In this document: piece by piece, positions 1 to 12,807 of the stretch
How the letters are laid out: the number at the start of each line of letters is the position of its first letter
How positions within the stretch are numbered: the first letter of the stretch is position 1
Assembly: GCA_029532625.1 (NCBI GenBank)
Contig: JARFXM010000009.1
Coordinates: 3,286,001 to 3,350,000 of the forward strand
Source of the DNA: Lomentospora prolificans
Taxonomy: Eukaryota; Ascomycota; Sordariomycetes; Microascales; Microascaceae
Length of the DNA: 64,000 bases
Reading direction: 5' to 3'
The notes under the pieces: generated by a model
Databases searched by the model: none
Seen by the model: the letters and a program-made list of their open reading frames with translations, nothing else
What the model was told of the DNA's origin: nothing
Position numbers and translations under genes: made by a program

Positions 1-2519
1 TTCCCACGATATTAGGAGGACTGCAACAAAGGGGCTCGCGTTTCCAAGAATGAGACTGATCCCATGTACCCACTCAAGTACACTGTTGTATCCGCCCGCA
101 ACGTTTCGTTTGAGAGCAGAGAGCGAAAGCGCAGGTCCAACTCGAGACTGTTGTCCTCTTGCAATTGAACAGTGGTATTTCGCTGTAAGTTGGGGCCTGG
201 TGGCACCAGGATCCGCACCAATCAGTTCTCGGATACCTGAAGTCGGACCGATACATGCCCACTCATCATTGGTGCTTCATGTTGACCTCGACTTCTAGAA
301 CCAGACTCGAAACGAGCTGGTGCCCATATTGGATGCTATCATTTCCTCTCTTCCCCGTCTGCAATTGCCTTCTATACTTGCAACATTGAACACACGAACT
401 AGCACGCCTTGCGAATTACGAAGTACAAACACTTAAGGGTTACCTAGTTGAACGAACAGGAGGGGTTGGCACCGCACTTCTACTACTATTCCCAGGCGCT
501 GCAGGCGGGCCAGAATCTGCATTGAATGGATCCAGTAGTGGCAAGGTCATGCGTTCAAACATCTTGATGAAGTGGTCGTTTACGCCGCGATCCTGGCCGT
601 GATATTGCAAGAAGCATCTGGCTCTCACCGACATGAGATCTAATCACCAACACGTAGACGGAGGATACCTAGATAGTCACGGGCTATGAAACGGTCAAGT
701 ACGGATGTTTATTTCGGTAGGGATCTCACTGAACGTTCTTTTCTTCCTTCTTTTGCACAGAACCAAGGGCGTGTGTTTCCAACAACGGACCATTTTAACT
801 ACTCGAGCTCCGAGCATCGGGTAATACAAGCGGGCCACTGCTGGAAAAGAGAAAAGAGAAAAGAGACGACCAACAAGAGGCCATCGCGACAGTGTTGTAG
901 CTGCGTGTAAGTGAAAACTCACTATCCCACACCCCCTCTTTTTACCCCTTTCCGCGAACAAAGGTTCCGGTCCCAGGCATGTGGCATTTGGAGATGAGGG
1001 GGATGCAAGTAAGTGGCGAGGGGGATTCCGGAGCCGAACATAGGTCGAAGAAGATGTGCCTGGCCAGGCCGGTGTGAAAGGACAGAGGGGTGTGGGTTCT
1101 CCTGTAAAAAGAAAGGAAAAAGGGTGGAAATTGATTGATCCACTGAATGCTTCGTCAGCCAGGAAACGCCGCCCGTAGCTGTAACATGATTGATCGCGTT
1201 GCCCTTACTCGCCCGCATGAAGATCCCTCTCAAGCCGCGTTTTCCCTCAAACGCAGTTTAAAGGCTGGATAATTCCCGGTACCCGCGCCTATGACGAGCC
1301 GTCTGAAGGATCTTAGGAAAAAAAGAAAAGAAAGGGATTGGCATTAGGATTGAGTGGTGGCTCATAATAATGCGCGAAGCTAGGCACGAGAGCGGCGTGA
1401 GCCACGTAAATCACCTTCTCCATTTGTCCCAGTGAGCGAGGCTAGTCTGTTCAGCCTGTCGCCTTGTCGCAACATATGTTGAAGCTGTCAGGAGGGGGCT
1501 CAGAGGAAGTGAATTGGCACCAACCGAAGGAACGTCTTGGAGGGCCCGGGTTTGGAACCAGGTGTGCAAGGAAAGTAAGAGTGGAGAGTGGAGAGATGAT
1601 CCACCTCCGCGAAATGGACGTGGAGTTGGCCCCGTATTGCATCAAGTGCTATTATACAAATTCACTGGGGAGGGGATAAAGCCAGCTGCGGATAGAAACG
1701 GGGAACGCAGTCTATTTCAGAAGGCTGGTGGATTACTGACCGGAGAAGTTTCCCGCGCCCCAGAACCCAGGTCCATGCCCATTACTAGGATGCGGAAAGA
1801 ACAGGGAGCAGCGTCGACGAGCATCTTGCCAGGGCTGTTCTGCGGTGCTCGGTGTATCGGCCAACGAGTACAAAGACGTCAATAGTCAAGAGATATTGAT
1901 CCATTGATTCACTTGCACAGGTGTTCAAGCATAGGCAATCATAGAGAAGCCGCTGCCAAGGCGACGCTACACTCATTGGTCCACGATCCGTTGACATGTT
2001 GGCCCAATCTTATTTTCAAGAGGAAAATGGAGAACACTGAAAGGAAAAGAGACGCAGGGATTCCAAAGACCAAACCCCCAGCAGGGGTGTAGATGCAAGC
2101 AAAACAGCCAACGGACGCATATATTCGCACTCCCTCCTCGCGCGTCCCGATGTCGTAACGTGCGGTTTCCCTAAGCTCGAGCATATCTCCGGTTCCCCAC
2201 AGCCGCCACCGGCCTTACTCTACTCGACAGCTGCATCGGGCCTGTGAGCTACTCGAGATGTAACCTCTACCCTCTCCCTCCGATTCTGTGCTGCAGCTCC
2301 GTCTCTTTATACTGGCCCGTATATTGCTATTGCTTTTTGGGGAAGACCCGTACCATTGGGCCATCTTCCGCATATTGGGGTATATAGCTTGCCTCCTCCC
2401 CCTCTTCCCCAGACCAAATGATTCGCTTCAAGGTGTCTTTTGAAGGGTCCCTTTGCATCCCCTCTTTATTCCAACCTTGATTAACCTTCTGGGCCTGGAG
2501 TAATTGCTCCCACTTCACC
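1..2519. other. Gene-poor region upstream of the hexose transporter
   Basis: I find no convincing coding sequence here. Open frames are short, overlap on both strands, and encode low-information peptides with no recognisable motif. The last 250 bases before the transporter start are rich in C and T runs, as is common in promoters and 5' leaders of filamentous fungi. A single long intergenic region with the transporter promoter at its right end is the simplest reading. Confidence 0.5.
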
Positions 2520-4516
2520 ATGGCGAAGCTACCAAAGATTAGTACGTGAAGCTTCAAGCTCGTCCGGGGGCTGGTTCAGCTCTCGAGCCTGCCTTCTTCC
2601 CCCCCACCCGCCTCCTACCTTGGAAGTTGGTGCCTGGATGCTAACGTGAGATTTGCTTCTGCTCTCTAGCAAACACCTACTTCGTGGCCATGGTGGCCAC
2701 CGTAGGTGGTATGTTGTTCGGTTTCGACATCTCTTCCATGTCGGCCATTGTCATCACCGATCAGTATATTGACTACTTCGACAATCCCCACGGCATCATC
2801 CAGGGAGCCATTGGCTCTGCTCTTGCTGCTGGTTCGGTTGTTGGTAGTTTGATGGCTGGTCCCATCTCCGATCGATGGGGCCGCCGCGATAGGTATGTCA
2901 AGCTATCATCGCTTTATAGCAGCCCAACGCCCGAGATCTAAGAGCTGACTAAAATCGTAAACCACAGCATCATGTTCGCTTGTATCTGGTGGCTCATTGG
3001 AACTGCCGTTCAAGTTGCCACCACCGGTTTCGGCTCTCTCATCGCCGGTCGTATCCTCAACGGTGTTTGCGTCGGTATTACTTCCTCTCAGGTCCCCGTC
3101 TACCTCGCCGAAATTGCCAAGCGTGTAAGTACTCCGATCTACTTAAAGAGTGGCTTTTATATAACTTGATACACTGACAAAATTCTCTCTCCGTCTAGGA
3201 ACGCCGTGGCCGTATCATCATCATTCAGCAGCTCGCGATCGAGTGGGGTATTCTCATCATGTACTTCATTGGTTACGGCTGCTCCTTCATCGAAGGCACC
3301 GCCTCTTTCCGTACCGCCTGGGGGACGCAGTTCATCCCCTGCGTCTTCCTCATGATCGGCCTTCCCTTCCTTCCCCGATCTCCACGTTGGCTCGCCAAGG
3401 TCGGTCGGGAGGATGAGGCCATCCAGACCCTCGCCGATATTCAAGCCCATGGCAACCGTGAAGACCCTCTCGTCGTTGCCGAGTGGAATGAAATTTCCAC
3501 TGTTCTGGCCGCGGAGCGTGAGTCGCAGAAAGGCTGGAGGAAGTTCTTCCTAAAGGGCATGTGGAAGCGTACCGTTGCCGGTGTCAGCGTCCAGATGTGG
3601 CAGCAGCTCAGCGGTGCCAACGTCATCGTCTATTACATCGGTAAGCACCTGTTTTCTTACCATCAGGTTCCTTACCAAGCTCGCAAGTCGGTATGTTTCA
3701 ATTTGTACGGATGCGCTAACGGAGTTGTATGGCACTAGTCTACGTCTTCCAGATGGCCAACTTGTCCGGCAATATCAACCTGATCTCGTCTGGTATCCAA
3801 TACGCCCTCTTCATCATGTAAGTTTGAACTATCAGTCTCAATGTCCATTCACCATATCACGACGTCGCTAATCACCCTTACGCAGCTTCACCACGATAAT
3901 GTTCTTCTTCATTGACAAGTCTGGGCGCCGAAACCTTCTCATATACGGCGCTCTCGGAATGGGGGTTTGCCATTTCATCGTCGGGGCCATGCTTGGTGCT
4001 TACGGTGTCGACGTTCCCGAGGGTGTAGACGGTAATGCCAACGTCGTCATCCGTGTCACCGGCCCCCCGGCCCACACCGTCATCGCTTTCAGCTACCTCC
4101 TCATCATCGTCTACGCCCTCACACTCGCCCCCGTCGCATGGATCTACGCCGCCGAAGTCTGGTCTCTCCAGACTCGTGCTACTGGTATGTCGATGGCTGC
4201 CACAGCCAACTGGCTCTTCAACTTCGCCCTCGGCCTCTTCACCCCTCCCGCCTTCCGCAACATCAAGTACAAGACCTTCATCATCTTTGGTGTTCTCTGC
4301 ATTGGCGCCGCGGCCCAGGCCTGGATCAGCTACCCTGAGACTTGCGGGAAGACCATCGAGGAGGTCGAGGAGTTGTTCGCCGAGGGTGGTCCGAGGCCCT
4401 GGCACACCAAGAAGGGCGAGTCCAGGCTCGATGCCGAGATCCAGGCCGTCATTGAGAAGAAGAATGCCACCGAGCCCGAAAAGGCAGCCGAGGTCGAGAA
4501 CAAGGAAATTGCTTAA
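2520..4516 (+). CDS. MFS hexose/monosaccharide transporter (six exons)
   Basis: This is a 12-helix sugar porter of the major facilitator superfamily, expected in the plasma membrane as a sugar:proton symporter. Exons are 2520-2541, 2670-2892, 2968-3124, 3199-3640, 3739-3817 and 3886-4516; all junctions keep frame and give 517 residues, the usual size for fungal hexose transporters. Family signatures appear in order: DRWGRRD after helix 2 (about residues 75-81), PRSPRWL (about 193-199, the PESPRWL motif), QQLSGAN before helix 7 (about 269), DKSGRRN after helix 8 (about 318), and PETCGKTIEE near the C-terminus (about 457). The start ATG lies in a CCATGG context and opens a short 22-nt coding exon. 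The protein reads like the high-affinity glucose transporter group of filamentous fungi, but substrate cannot be fixed from sequence. Its 3' end faces HIS1. Confidence 0.93.
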
Positions 4517-5023
4517 ATGTGCTCCAATTCGGGTGCGTCCCGTTGTTACCCTGGGGCTTGATAGCCAGAATAGGGTGGTCTGGGGTTTCACATTTGGATA
4601 CCGAGAGTTGATGTGGTTTTTCCTTCGTCCCATAAAAAGGACAATATATTCTTAATGTTATTCGTGTGTCTATTCTCTTTCGAGAGGAGCTAATCGAACG
4701 AATTGCACTTCTCCATACTCCAAAGTCGAAACTTAGCGTACGTAATTGGTAGGAAATTAAACACAATAACGGTGTCCTACATTTAAAAATCCTCCCTTGG
4801 ATCAAACTGTACTTCACAGAGGCTCATAAGTCCCATATGTCATCATATAAAAAACCTTCTATTCCCAAAACCATGATTCAACAAAGGACTCGCTAATTTT
4901 AATCCCAACCTTGTTTTAAGAATCGGCCCTTTCTTTGCGCTACCATTACCACAACTCGCGTATAGAAGAACCGCCCTCGCTTCGTACAACGAGCCAAAGG
5001 AATGCACCAATCGTATTCTCCTT
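4517..5023. other. Convergent intergenic spacer, transporter / HIS1 3' regions
   Basis: About 500 bases between two convergent stop codons. It is AT-richer than the flanking exons and should hold both 3' untranslated regions. I see no gene or repeat in it. Confidence 0.6.
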
Positions 5024-6224
5024 TTACCGTGAGTTCTTAATATCCAGGACTAGAATATCCTGAGCACCGGCTTTAACGAGGTCATCCATGGTAACCGCAA
5101 TCTTCTTGGACTCGACCATGACGCTGACGGCGACCCAGCCGTCCTCCTCGAGGCTGGTGATGGTTGGCGCACGCTTGCCGGGGGTGATTTTGGTGACGTC
5201 GGAAAGCTTGGCCCTCTCGACGTTGTACTGGCACATGACATACTTCTGGGCAGTAATGACTCCGCGTATGCGGGCTGCAATGAGCTCGACAAGTTCGGCG
5301 TTGGAGGGGTTACGGGATTTGATGAGAACGGACTGGGACTCAACAACGGTGTCGATGGCCTCGAGTCCGGCAGCTCGCATGGTTTCTCCCGACTCTATAA
5401 CCCCATTTTAGTAACTGCATTATGCAGAAAGAACAAAGACAGGTAGAATATCTGTAGTAGGAGTTAAAGTAACATACCGACAAGATCGACGATGCCATCG
5501 GCGACACCGAGTGCACACGCTGCCTCAACACTTCCACTCAGCTCAATGATCTTAGTGCGAAGCTTCTTGGGAACTAAAAAATTGTCGGTGCCGGTCTCGG
5601 TGCTCAAGCCTAGCTCCAGCCTGGCAAAGTGCTCTGTAGCCAGATCGACGAAGCTTGTACCGATGGTCTTGCCAACAAGGTCCTGAGAGGTCTTGTAAGG
5701 GCCGTCCTTTGGAACTTGGACCTGGAGCTTGCAGCTGCCGAAACCGAGCTCCATGACCATCTCGCTGCGGGATTTCTTATTTTCACCGTCATCGATATCG
5801 GGGGCTGCGGCGTCGACGGACGCCCTCCTGATGCGGTTATAGGCTCTCACTCCTGCATCGTGCTCCTGGACCTGGTCCCAGCCAGTAATGCCGAGGTCGA
5901 CTTGACCCTCTCCGACGAAGGTGGGGATATCGGCGGCAGGAAGGAAAATAAGAGCTATCGGAAGGTTCTTGACGAGGGCAATATCGAGTCGGTTCTCTCG
6001 CTTGAACTGGATATCAGCGCCTTCGAGGAGGTTCAGTGTGGCCTGGTTGAGACGGCCCTCTGTAGAATTGAAAAAAAAAAAGCTCCGGTCAGCTCCAATT
6101 TCACGCGCAACTCTTAGATAAAATCAAGGAAGGGTCAAGTATTTTACGAACTCTTCGGGACGGCAAAGAGAAGACGGCCCTCGAGGCTGGCGCGGGTCAG
6201 CGCAAGGCTCTCCATTGGCGACAT
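5024..6224 (-). CDS. HIS1: ATP phosphoribosyltransferase (histidine biosynthesis, step 1)
   Basis: The enzyme joins ATP and PRPP to give phosphoribosyl-ATP, the committed and histidine-inhibited step of histidine synthesis. Coding exons on the minus strand are 6224-6152, 6059-5478 and 5394-5024 (341 residues). The first intron joins the two halves of the family motif PKKGRLNQA (about residues 22-30), and the second splits DLVESGETMRAAG (about 216-228), so both junctions are well supported. The catalytic part includes GQVDLGITGWD; the final 100 residues form the ACT-like HisG C-terminal domain that binds histidine (KRAPTITSLEEDGWVAV, then the stretch ending LVLDIKNSR). Fungal enzymes are usually near 300 residues; the extra length lies mainly in an acidic loop after AYNRIRR. 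The start MSPMES was chosen because it directly precedes the conserved GRLLFAVPKK; a second ATG three codons later is also possible. Confidence 0.95.
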
Positions 6225-9177
6225 TGTCACCGAACAAAACAAGGATTTGAGGATTGGGGGACAAACTGATTGACCAGATCCATGTTTAAGGGCGTATGGA
6301 TAAAGCGATGCCTTGGTTAAATAGAGCACAGATGGGTTAGGCGCAAAAGATTGGGTCGGAAGCAAGAGGTGCGCCGCGGGGGGAGGGACACCTTGGGGGG
6401 GCTGCAGGAATGATGTCGTGACGCGGCAGCAGATTGTGGTTGTGCAACGAGACAAGGCCAGTGATGGGCTTGTGAAGATGTAACTCTACTGTATGCAATG
6501 CAGATGCTCAAGGCCAGAGCCGTCAACTTTTCTGCAAGCTGAGTCTCTCCGTTTTAGAAGAGGATCGAGTCCAAGGGAAAACCAAAAAGTGATGGGATGG
6601 AGTCAAGTCACCGCCAGGCCTTCCTAGACGCTAAAGTCTAACGTGTGAAAATTGAATGCTTTGTCAGCTCAAGCTAGTCGCAGTCCGAATATTTTTAAGA
6701 TGGGAAACTCGACAAGATACTCATGAGTCCTTGTTCAGGAACCAAGACCAGGGCTGTTTCCTAGACTCTGAGGGGTTTCCTGAGGGGTTTGTGCGCCAAT
6801 TGAGATGCACGTTCTACAAATATGCTCAATCTCTGGGATGGATATGCATTCCGGGTTCCTTTAGAAAACGGTGGCACTCGTTGGCGACGCAGTAGACCCA
6901 GACAGTGATCTGGAACTTTGATCGTTGAAGAGTCATAGATGTGATTGGCATTTTCATGGTGGGGTCCTATTTCGGAGACATTGAGTTCGTTCTTTCCCTG
7001 TCTTGCTTGTGCTTTGGGGTCCAATTTACCCCGCCCCCACTCTAGTACGTGGCGTGAGGAAGTTACACACTGGGTGCCGCCTTCATGAAGTACAGTCCTG
7101 CATTTCGACGAGGAAAAGGTACTTGACATCTCTCCCGATGGACCTTGCTCAATTGGCACCTGCACCAGGCGCACCCTGCATACCGCTTGGTGGAGAATGG
7201 AGCTCCTCTCATTGGTTCTGGCCTGTAAGCTCGAACCAGTCAACGTGGGCATGACACTGTTGTAGCCAGTGGGAGAGCCACGGGTGAGGATTACTTTCTC
7301 AATGCTGTCAGTCCCGGGACAGAAACTGGCTCAATTAGATAGGGTAACAAGATAGTTGACGAAAAAAAGAAGACACGAACAAAGCCTCAGCTGGCACGGT
7401 AAACTCGCTGCCCTTGGCGGTACTCGGTCACGACCGAGGCTGAAGGACTCAAGCATCAAACATCGACATTGCTCACTTGCGGACGAGTAAATGGCCTAGA
7501 TAAAGCCTCCTCGAAGCGCTCATGATCATTCCTTCAAGAAATAACACCAAACATCTTCAACACGCTCCTTATCGTGCCCTACTCTCCATTAGCATCCCCC
7601 ACGTATCCGACTTGACCAGCCCCGAATCTCATTAGCACCATTGCCGCCTGCTCCTGATCTGCTGTCTCCTACCAAGCCGCGTCCCTCTCAACGTTGCTGG
7701 GTAACACTGCCTCCTGGCTGTAGCTATCCACGAGACCCGATGCTTCCGTGACCGCATCGCCGTTCAATTTCGTCTCCTCCCGTCACTTGCCCTCGTACTC
7801 CCAGGGGAGACCCCACGTCCTGTCTCGTAAGGCAATCATCTTAGACCGTTCGGTGTTACTAAATGTTCCTCCAAGGACTACGGTCACACCTCCCCAGGCG
7901 AGGTCGACAAGGCGACGGGAAAGTCTATGTTCTCTTCGCTTGCAAGAGCACCATCGAGCCCAAGGACCCCCGTCACAGGGTGTTTTGAAGGATGTCCAGC
8001 GCGGCGTCTTTGCCCTTAGTAGTATATAAGTCGCCTTCGTTTGACAGCTTCGCTAGAATACCCTTGTAACCGTTCGGCGTGACAGGCTTGGGATCGAGAT
8101 AGAGCGCGCGAGTATAAGGCTGGGTAGACGTTGCTATTGCGATATTGGCTCGCATTATCGGCGCCACGACTTGGCAGACTAGATGACTTGTCTCCTAACG
8201 AAAACTGACTGAAACCACTGAGAGGGAGAGGTGGATGAGGGGAAAAGACAGCCGAAGGCAACGCCCTCGTCGATTCAGACTAGCTCCTCGGGGTTGACGA
8301 ACACCCTTAAACTAATTCATTTGATCGAGGCTGCATTTGCCGCGAAATATAAACCCGTTGACCACGTTTTCGGCCCCGAAAAGAGATCGGGTCTAGGAAG
8401 TTTCCGGGATTCTGTTACATTACATATGAGAGCATTGGACGCGCTGCGGATGCGAGAGATTAGATAACGCGGTAAGTATGCCCCCTTAAAGCCCGCCCGA
8501 CACATATGTTGTCGCGGGCCAGGCCACGTCTGATAAGGAGATATAGACGAGCGATTAACCCATCGGAGCCTAGGTACAACTGCCACCAGGAAGGACTAGC
8601 CGAATCTCAATCATGACTGATTTTGGGATTTTCTACCATGAATATATAGATGGATGAACTGCGATACACACTTTGGCTCCTCACTTTGCCTCCTCTGAGG
8701 CGCTCTTGGTCCTTTCGGCGCAAGGCCACACAGCGCTCGGACGTGCTAACAAACCCGAACTAAGACTATACATATATATACACATCGTGTATAGATATAA
8801 TCGTCGGGCATAAAACTTCATGGAAAAGCAACCTGATCAAAATTTAAACAACCTCTTGCACATCAAAATCAACACCATCATCACTTCTCGAATCTCGTCT
8901 GCAATGGGAACCTTGCCTTCGTGTCCGAGAACAACCTGTTATGAAGCCAGACTATGTTAGTCGAAGTTCAGAATTCATGGATGGCAGTCATACCTGGAAG
9001 CCTCCTGCTGGACTTGAGAGTCTCGAAGTTTTCGATATCGGTCATAATCTCTGGTTCCTCTACAACCGGAATGGGGAACCATCCCTTACTCGCTGCATAA
9101 CTTGGTCCTTCCTCACCCGCGATGTCAGGTGCCGAGTGCCACCAACTTTCACTATGACGAGACGATCTCCTCCCTGC
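6225..9177. other. Gene-poor intergenic region
   Basis: About 2.95 kb between the HIS1 start and the 3' end of the next gene. It contains the HIS1 promoter at the left, a C-rich stretch near 6370-6410, and a small (TA)n tract near 8770-8800. Open frames are short and carry no recognisable domain. One peptide-like stretch near 7900-7985 caught my eye but needs a frame shift (see rejected items). No tRNA or other RNA gene was recognised. Confidence 0.45.
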
Positions 9178-12100
9178 CTAAGTGAAGGAGGGAGGTTGAT
9201 CCTGGTTGGGGCCGAAACCTGGTGGGTACTGGGGAGTACCAAAGGCCGATGGTCCGTCTGGGTTTATTGGGTATTGATTGCCGGGATGCGGTTGATAGCC
9301 CGGATTGCCAAATGCGAATTGGGCATTCTGAGTTCCGATTCCAAGTGGAGGCACCCCCAAGTACTGAGCCCCGGCTTGGGGAGTGTAACCGAACCCGCCA
9401 AATGTGAACTGCTCATTTTGAGCTGCGAAAGCTGGGCCTGCTGAGGCTGTTGGCTGCTGGTTACCAGCTTGGGGGGGATGACTCGGACCGTGAAATGCAA
9501 ATTGTTCACCTTGGCCCGGCCCCGCCGCGCTAGTCGGGACACTTCCTTGATGAGGATGCTGCTGGCTATCAAAGGCGCCGTGATCATCTTCAGAGGCAGT
9601 CCAGGGCCTGGCTTCGGTGTGCCTGGCCCAGGCTTCAAACGAACTAGTGTCGAACGGGTACGAGACTTCTTCTCCTTCGTCATTCACGTAGGGTGGAGCC
9701 CATGCATATCGCTTCTTCGTACCACTAGCTTCGCGCTCTTTGCCCTTTCCGCTCGACTCCCCACTCGACTTCCTGGATGAAGCTTGGTTCTGCGCGTCCC
9801 GGCCACCTGCATTGCCTCCAGGCTGTTGGGGATGAGCGGGGTTATGACCACCGTTAACGTTGCCGGTGGCTCTGTAGCGGGAGGGGTAATTGATGCCGCC
9901 GCCGTAAGTTTGCTCCGCTGTATTCATTGCATTCCAAGCAGCAGGCATTGTTCCATGTGCATCTTGCAGATTCCCATAGAGGGAAGGATTAGCACGAGGT
10001 TGGCGTGGAGGAGGGATATATCCCTGGGGCATCTCATTCGGCTGGTAAAAGGCTTGTTGCTGGTAAGGTATGCCAAAGTGAGCAGCTCCTTGGTTGTATT
10101 GGCCGTAATTGGGTGAATAGGCGAACTGTGCTCCGCCGAGGCTGGGAAAAGCGTTTGCTCTAGGCATCGCGCCTCCCGGCGGTGGCGTTGTAGCATCCTC
10201 TGTCTCGTCCGGATACTCTCCACCAAATGTGCCGCTTGAGAAGACCCGGGGCCGAGTCGGCCTAGCTTGGCGCCCAGCATCATTATTTTCATCCCCATGG
10301 CTCGATTGAGGAGAGTAGGCCCGGCTTGTTGCGGCTGAGGTAGCTGTAGCTCTGGCCCGGAGAGAGGGTTGGTCAGGTGGACCATCGCTCGAGCTATGAG
10401 AATGGGAGCCGCCAGAGCTTTCGGGACTGTCTACCTCCTCTGGACCTGCGGATGGGTCAAATCGAACGCGCGACCCGCTGCTGCCAGACACGGTCCTCGA
10501 TTCTCTCGAGTAAGCTTTGGGCGCGTTAGGAAAGCGGGCAGACCTTGACGGCGTGCCTAAAGACGGGTTCACTTCGCGGGTATCTGTGTCGTCTCCGCGA
10601 AACATTGCAGACTTCTTTTTGTCTAGCTTTCGAGCACTTCCATTGGAATCCGAAGAGATGCGTTCGTTCGAGGCATGCTCCGAAGCCGTGTGTGAGCGCT
10701 TGGTACGGGAGGATTCATCACTCGACGACTTGTGTTTCAACGAAGACCGGTGCTTATTCTGTGAAGTGACGCGCATTCCGCCCGCCACCGTGGCCTTGGC
10801 AGGGATCTTTCTGATACCTCTGAGGGTAGCGTGGCTTTTCATCGACGATTCTGTGTCCGATTCTGTCTGGGAATCATTGGTGGCTGGAGAATGAGTGTAG
10901 CCGCGGCTGAGTTTATGATAGTAACCCTGCTTGGCAGGCTTGGATGTTTCGCCTCGAGGCCTCCGAGACTTGGGGTTCTCAAGAGGGGCCGGTGAAGGGC
11001 TATCGTAAGGCTCATCCTTAGCAGATGGTGGCTTATAGTTGCTAGTGGTGGATTTTCCAGTCAATTTGAAGTGTTGCGAATCCTTCGCCTTCTGTCCTGG
11101 AGGAGCGAAGGTCTTGACCTTGTGTGTAGCCTTCACGGACTTTGTCCCGAGGGCGAAAAGACGCTGGTAAGTTTGGAGAGTTCCCTCACCATCGATGACG
11201 GAGTCGGAGAAGAAGTCATCGTCAAACAAAATGCCTACGGTCCCCTGTTCAATCGAGCTGTCCGACTGGACTGACACGCTAGAGGCGATGAACTAAAAGA
11301 AAAATATTAGAACTTGCCATTATAACTAGCCGAGAAGGGAGATTATGGCTTCTCCCTCGGACTTACATCAAACGCATCGTCCCCTGCTTCCTGGCGCGCC
11401 TTGGCGTAAATGGTGCACTCCTCGCAAAAGTTGGGGATAGGCTCGAACTGGGCTTCGGGCCTATACTTGAGGAGTTCCTTGGTTCGAACTTGTCCGCAGT
11501 GGAAGCAGAACTGCTCGAATTCTGAACCCGGATTCTCCTTGGCCGTGGCAAGGCGCGTGGCCCGGCATTTGCCGCAAAAGTTGCGACGATGCAATCCGCC
11601 GTGGAGGTGATGGAATTGAGGCGAGCGTGCACCGTCACAGTCCGAGCATATATGGATGCTGCGCCTTCGACCGAAGACCTGGCTGCTTTGGCGTTTGGCC
11701 AGTTTTTGAGCGTGGTCCAGAGCACGGCCTCGATGATGGGTGCTGTTCTCGACCTGATTGGTGCCTTTCAATGGTTGAAGGATCGAAGGGGATGTATAAG
11801 TAACCGAGCGTCCACGATCCGAGCGACTCTGCCCGCTGTGAATTTGTTTGCTGCTGGCACTCCGACGTTGACGATATCGTCGTCCGCTAGTTTTTCTAGT
11901 AAGGGTTCGAGGACTGCAAGGTACGCGATTGCTGTTCGTATCATGCGAGGCTAAAGAATCCTCGTCAGAGGCATAAAAGTCATCTTGAACATCCACGTCG
12001 GGTCGGACATGCGATGAACGCCGAGCCGAGCCAGATTGCTTCTTCGAGGATGAATACTTAGGAGTATCATCGTCCTCAGAAGATGAGTCTCCGCTTGAAG

Positions 12101-12807
12101 ATCCGGACTCATTGTCATAGCGATCATCATGATAACTGACACTTCGCTTTAAAATGGAGGGAGTCGTATCAATTTTCACCGAATAGGCCCTAGAGCGGGC
12201 GTGTTTGTGATGCTGCTTAATTGTCAGAGCTTTTCTTAGTACCCACTAATCGAGGGAAATGCATATCGAGACGTCAACTTACTACGGGCGTACGAGGAGT
12301 GGCGAGCGCAGACGCTCGGTGTCGGCTTCGAGTATGGCTACGGGAGCGCGGCGACTGATATCTCTCTGACTCGTCGCCGCTATCTTCTTCATCTGAGATC
12401 TTTCCGGGGTTCTTTGCTCCCCCTGGGGTTACCTTCCGGAGGAGGCGTTTCCAGGACGAAACCCTTTGCTCCTTCACTGGAGCCTTCTTCTCGGCATTGT
12501 ACGTGGACGAGTTCCTATGTAGACTATATGTTAGCTGAGCCTTCTTGGGAACTCGAAATCAGAGATTCTACAGTCGAGGAAGACACAAGAAGTAATATTG
12601 GAAAAGGGTGGCGAGAAAAGGGACAGATTGGGAATTACTCAATATCAACCCACAGACTTGCTTGTAAGGAAAACAGCAAAGCTAACAGAAGTCTTCCCAG
12701 GCTGAGGGAGTGAACTAAACATGAGACTTGAAGCATCGTACTTACCGGGGTTTTGAGGTGTGCTCGAGCTCCTGTCCTCTCTTCGAGGACTTCGAGGAAC
12801 GAGGCAT
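9178..12807 (-). CDS. Disordered protein with four CxxC zinc-ribbon-like pairs, unknown function
   Basis: I do not recognise this family. Four exons on the minus strand, 12807-12746, 12514-12283, 12215-11367 and 11292-9178, give 1085 residues in one frame. The start MPRSSKSSKRG is the first ATG of exon 1. The third exon begins after an unusual TAAG acceptor; a CAG acceptor three bases later (exon from 12212) also keeps frame. Residues about 288-367 hold CSDC, CGKC, CFHC and CEEC, spaced 19-23 residues apart, which should bind one or two zinc ions. The N-terminal third is rich in S, R and K. The C-terminal 700 residues are low-complexity: an RS/SK-rich half, then a Q/G/P/Y/F/N-rich tail with imperfect repeats of the type QFAFGNPGYQPHPGNQYP, resembling prion-like or condensate-forming tails. 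A nuclear or RNA-related role is possible but only inferred. Confidence 0.82.

Noticed and set aside
3878..4655. Large overlapping open frames on both strands within the transporter (251 and 206 codons)
   Set aside because: Both overlap the last transporter exon, whose frame carries family motifs; they are products of biased codon use.
7880..7985. Peptide-like stretch (GEVDKATG followed by KVYVLFACKSTIEPKDPRHRVF)
   Set aside because: The two halves are in different frames with no splice signals between them, and flanking sequence in both frames is stopped. It could be a decayed gene fragment, but I cannot assign it.
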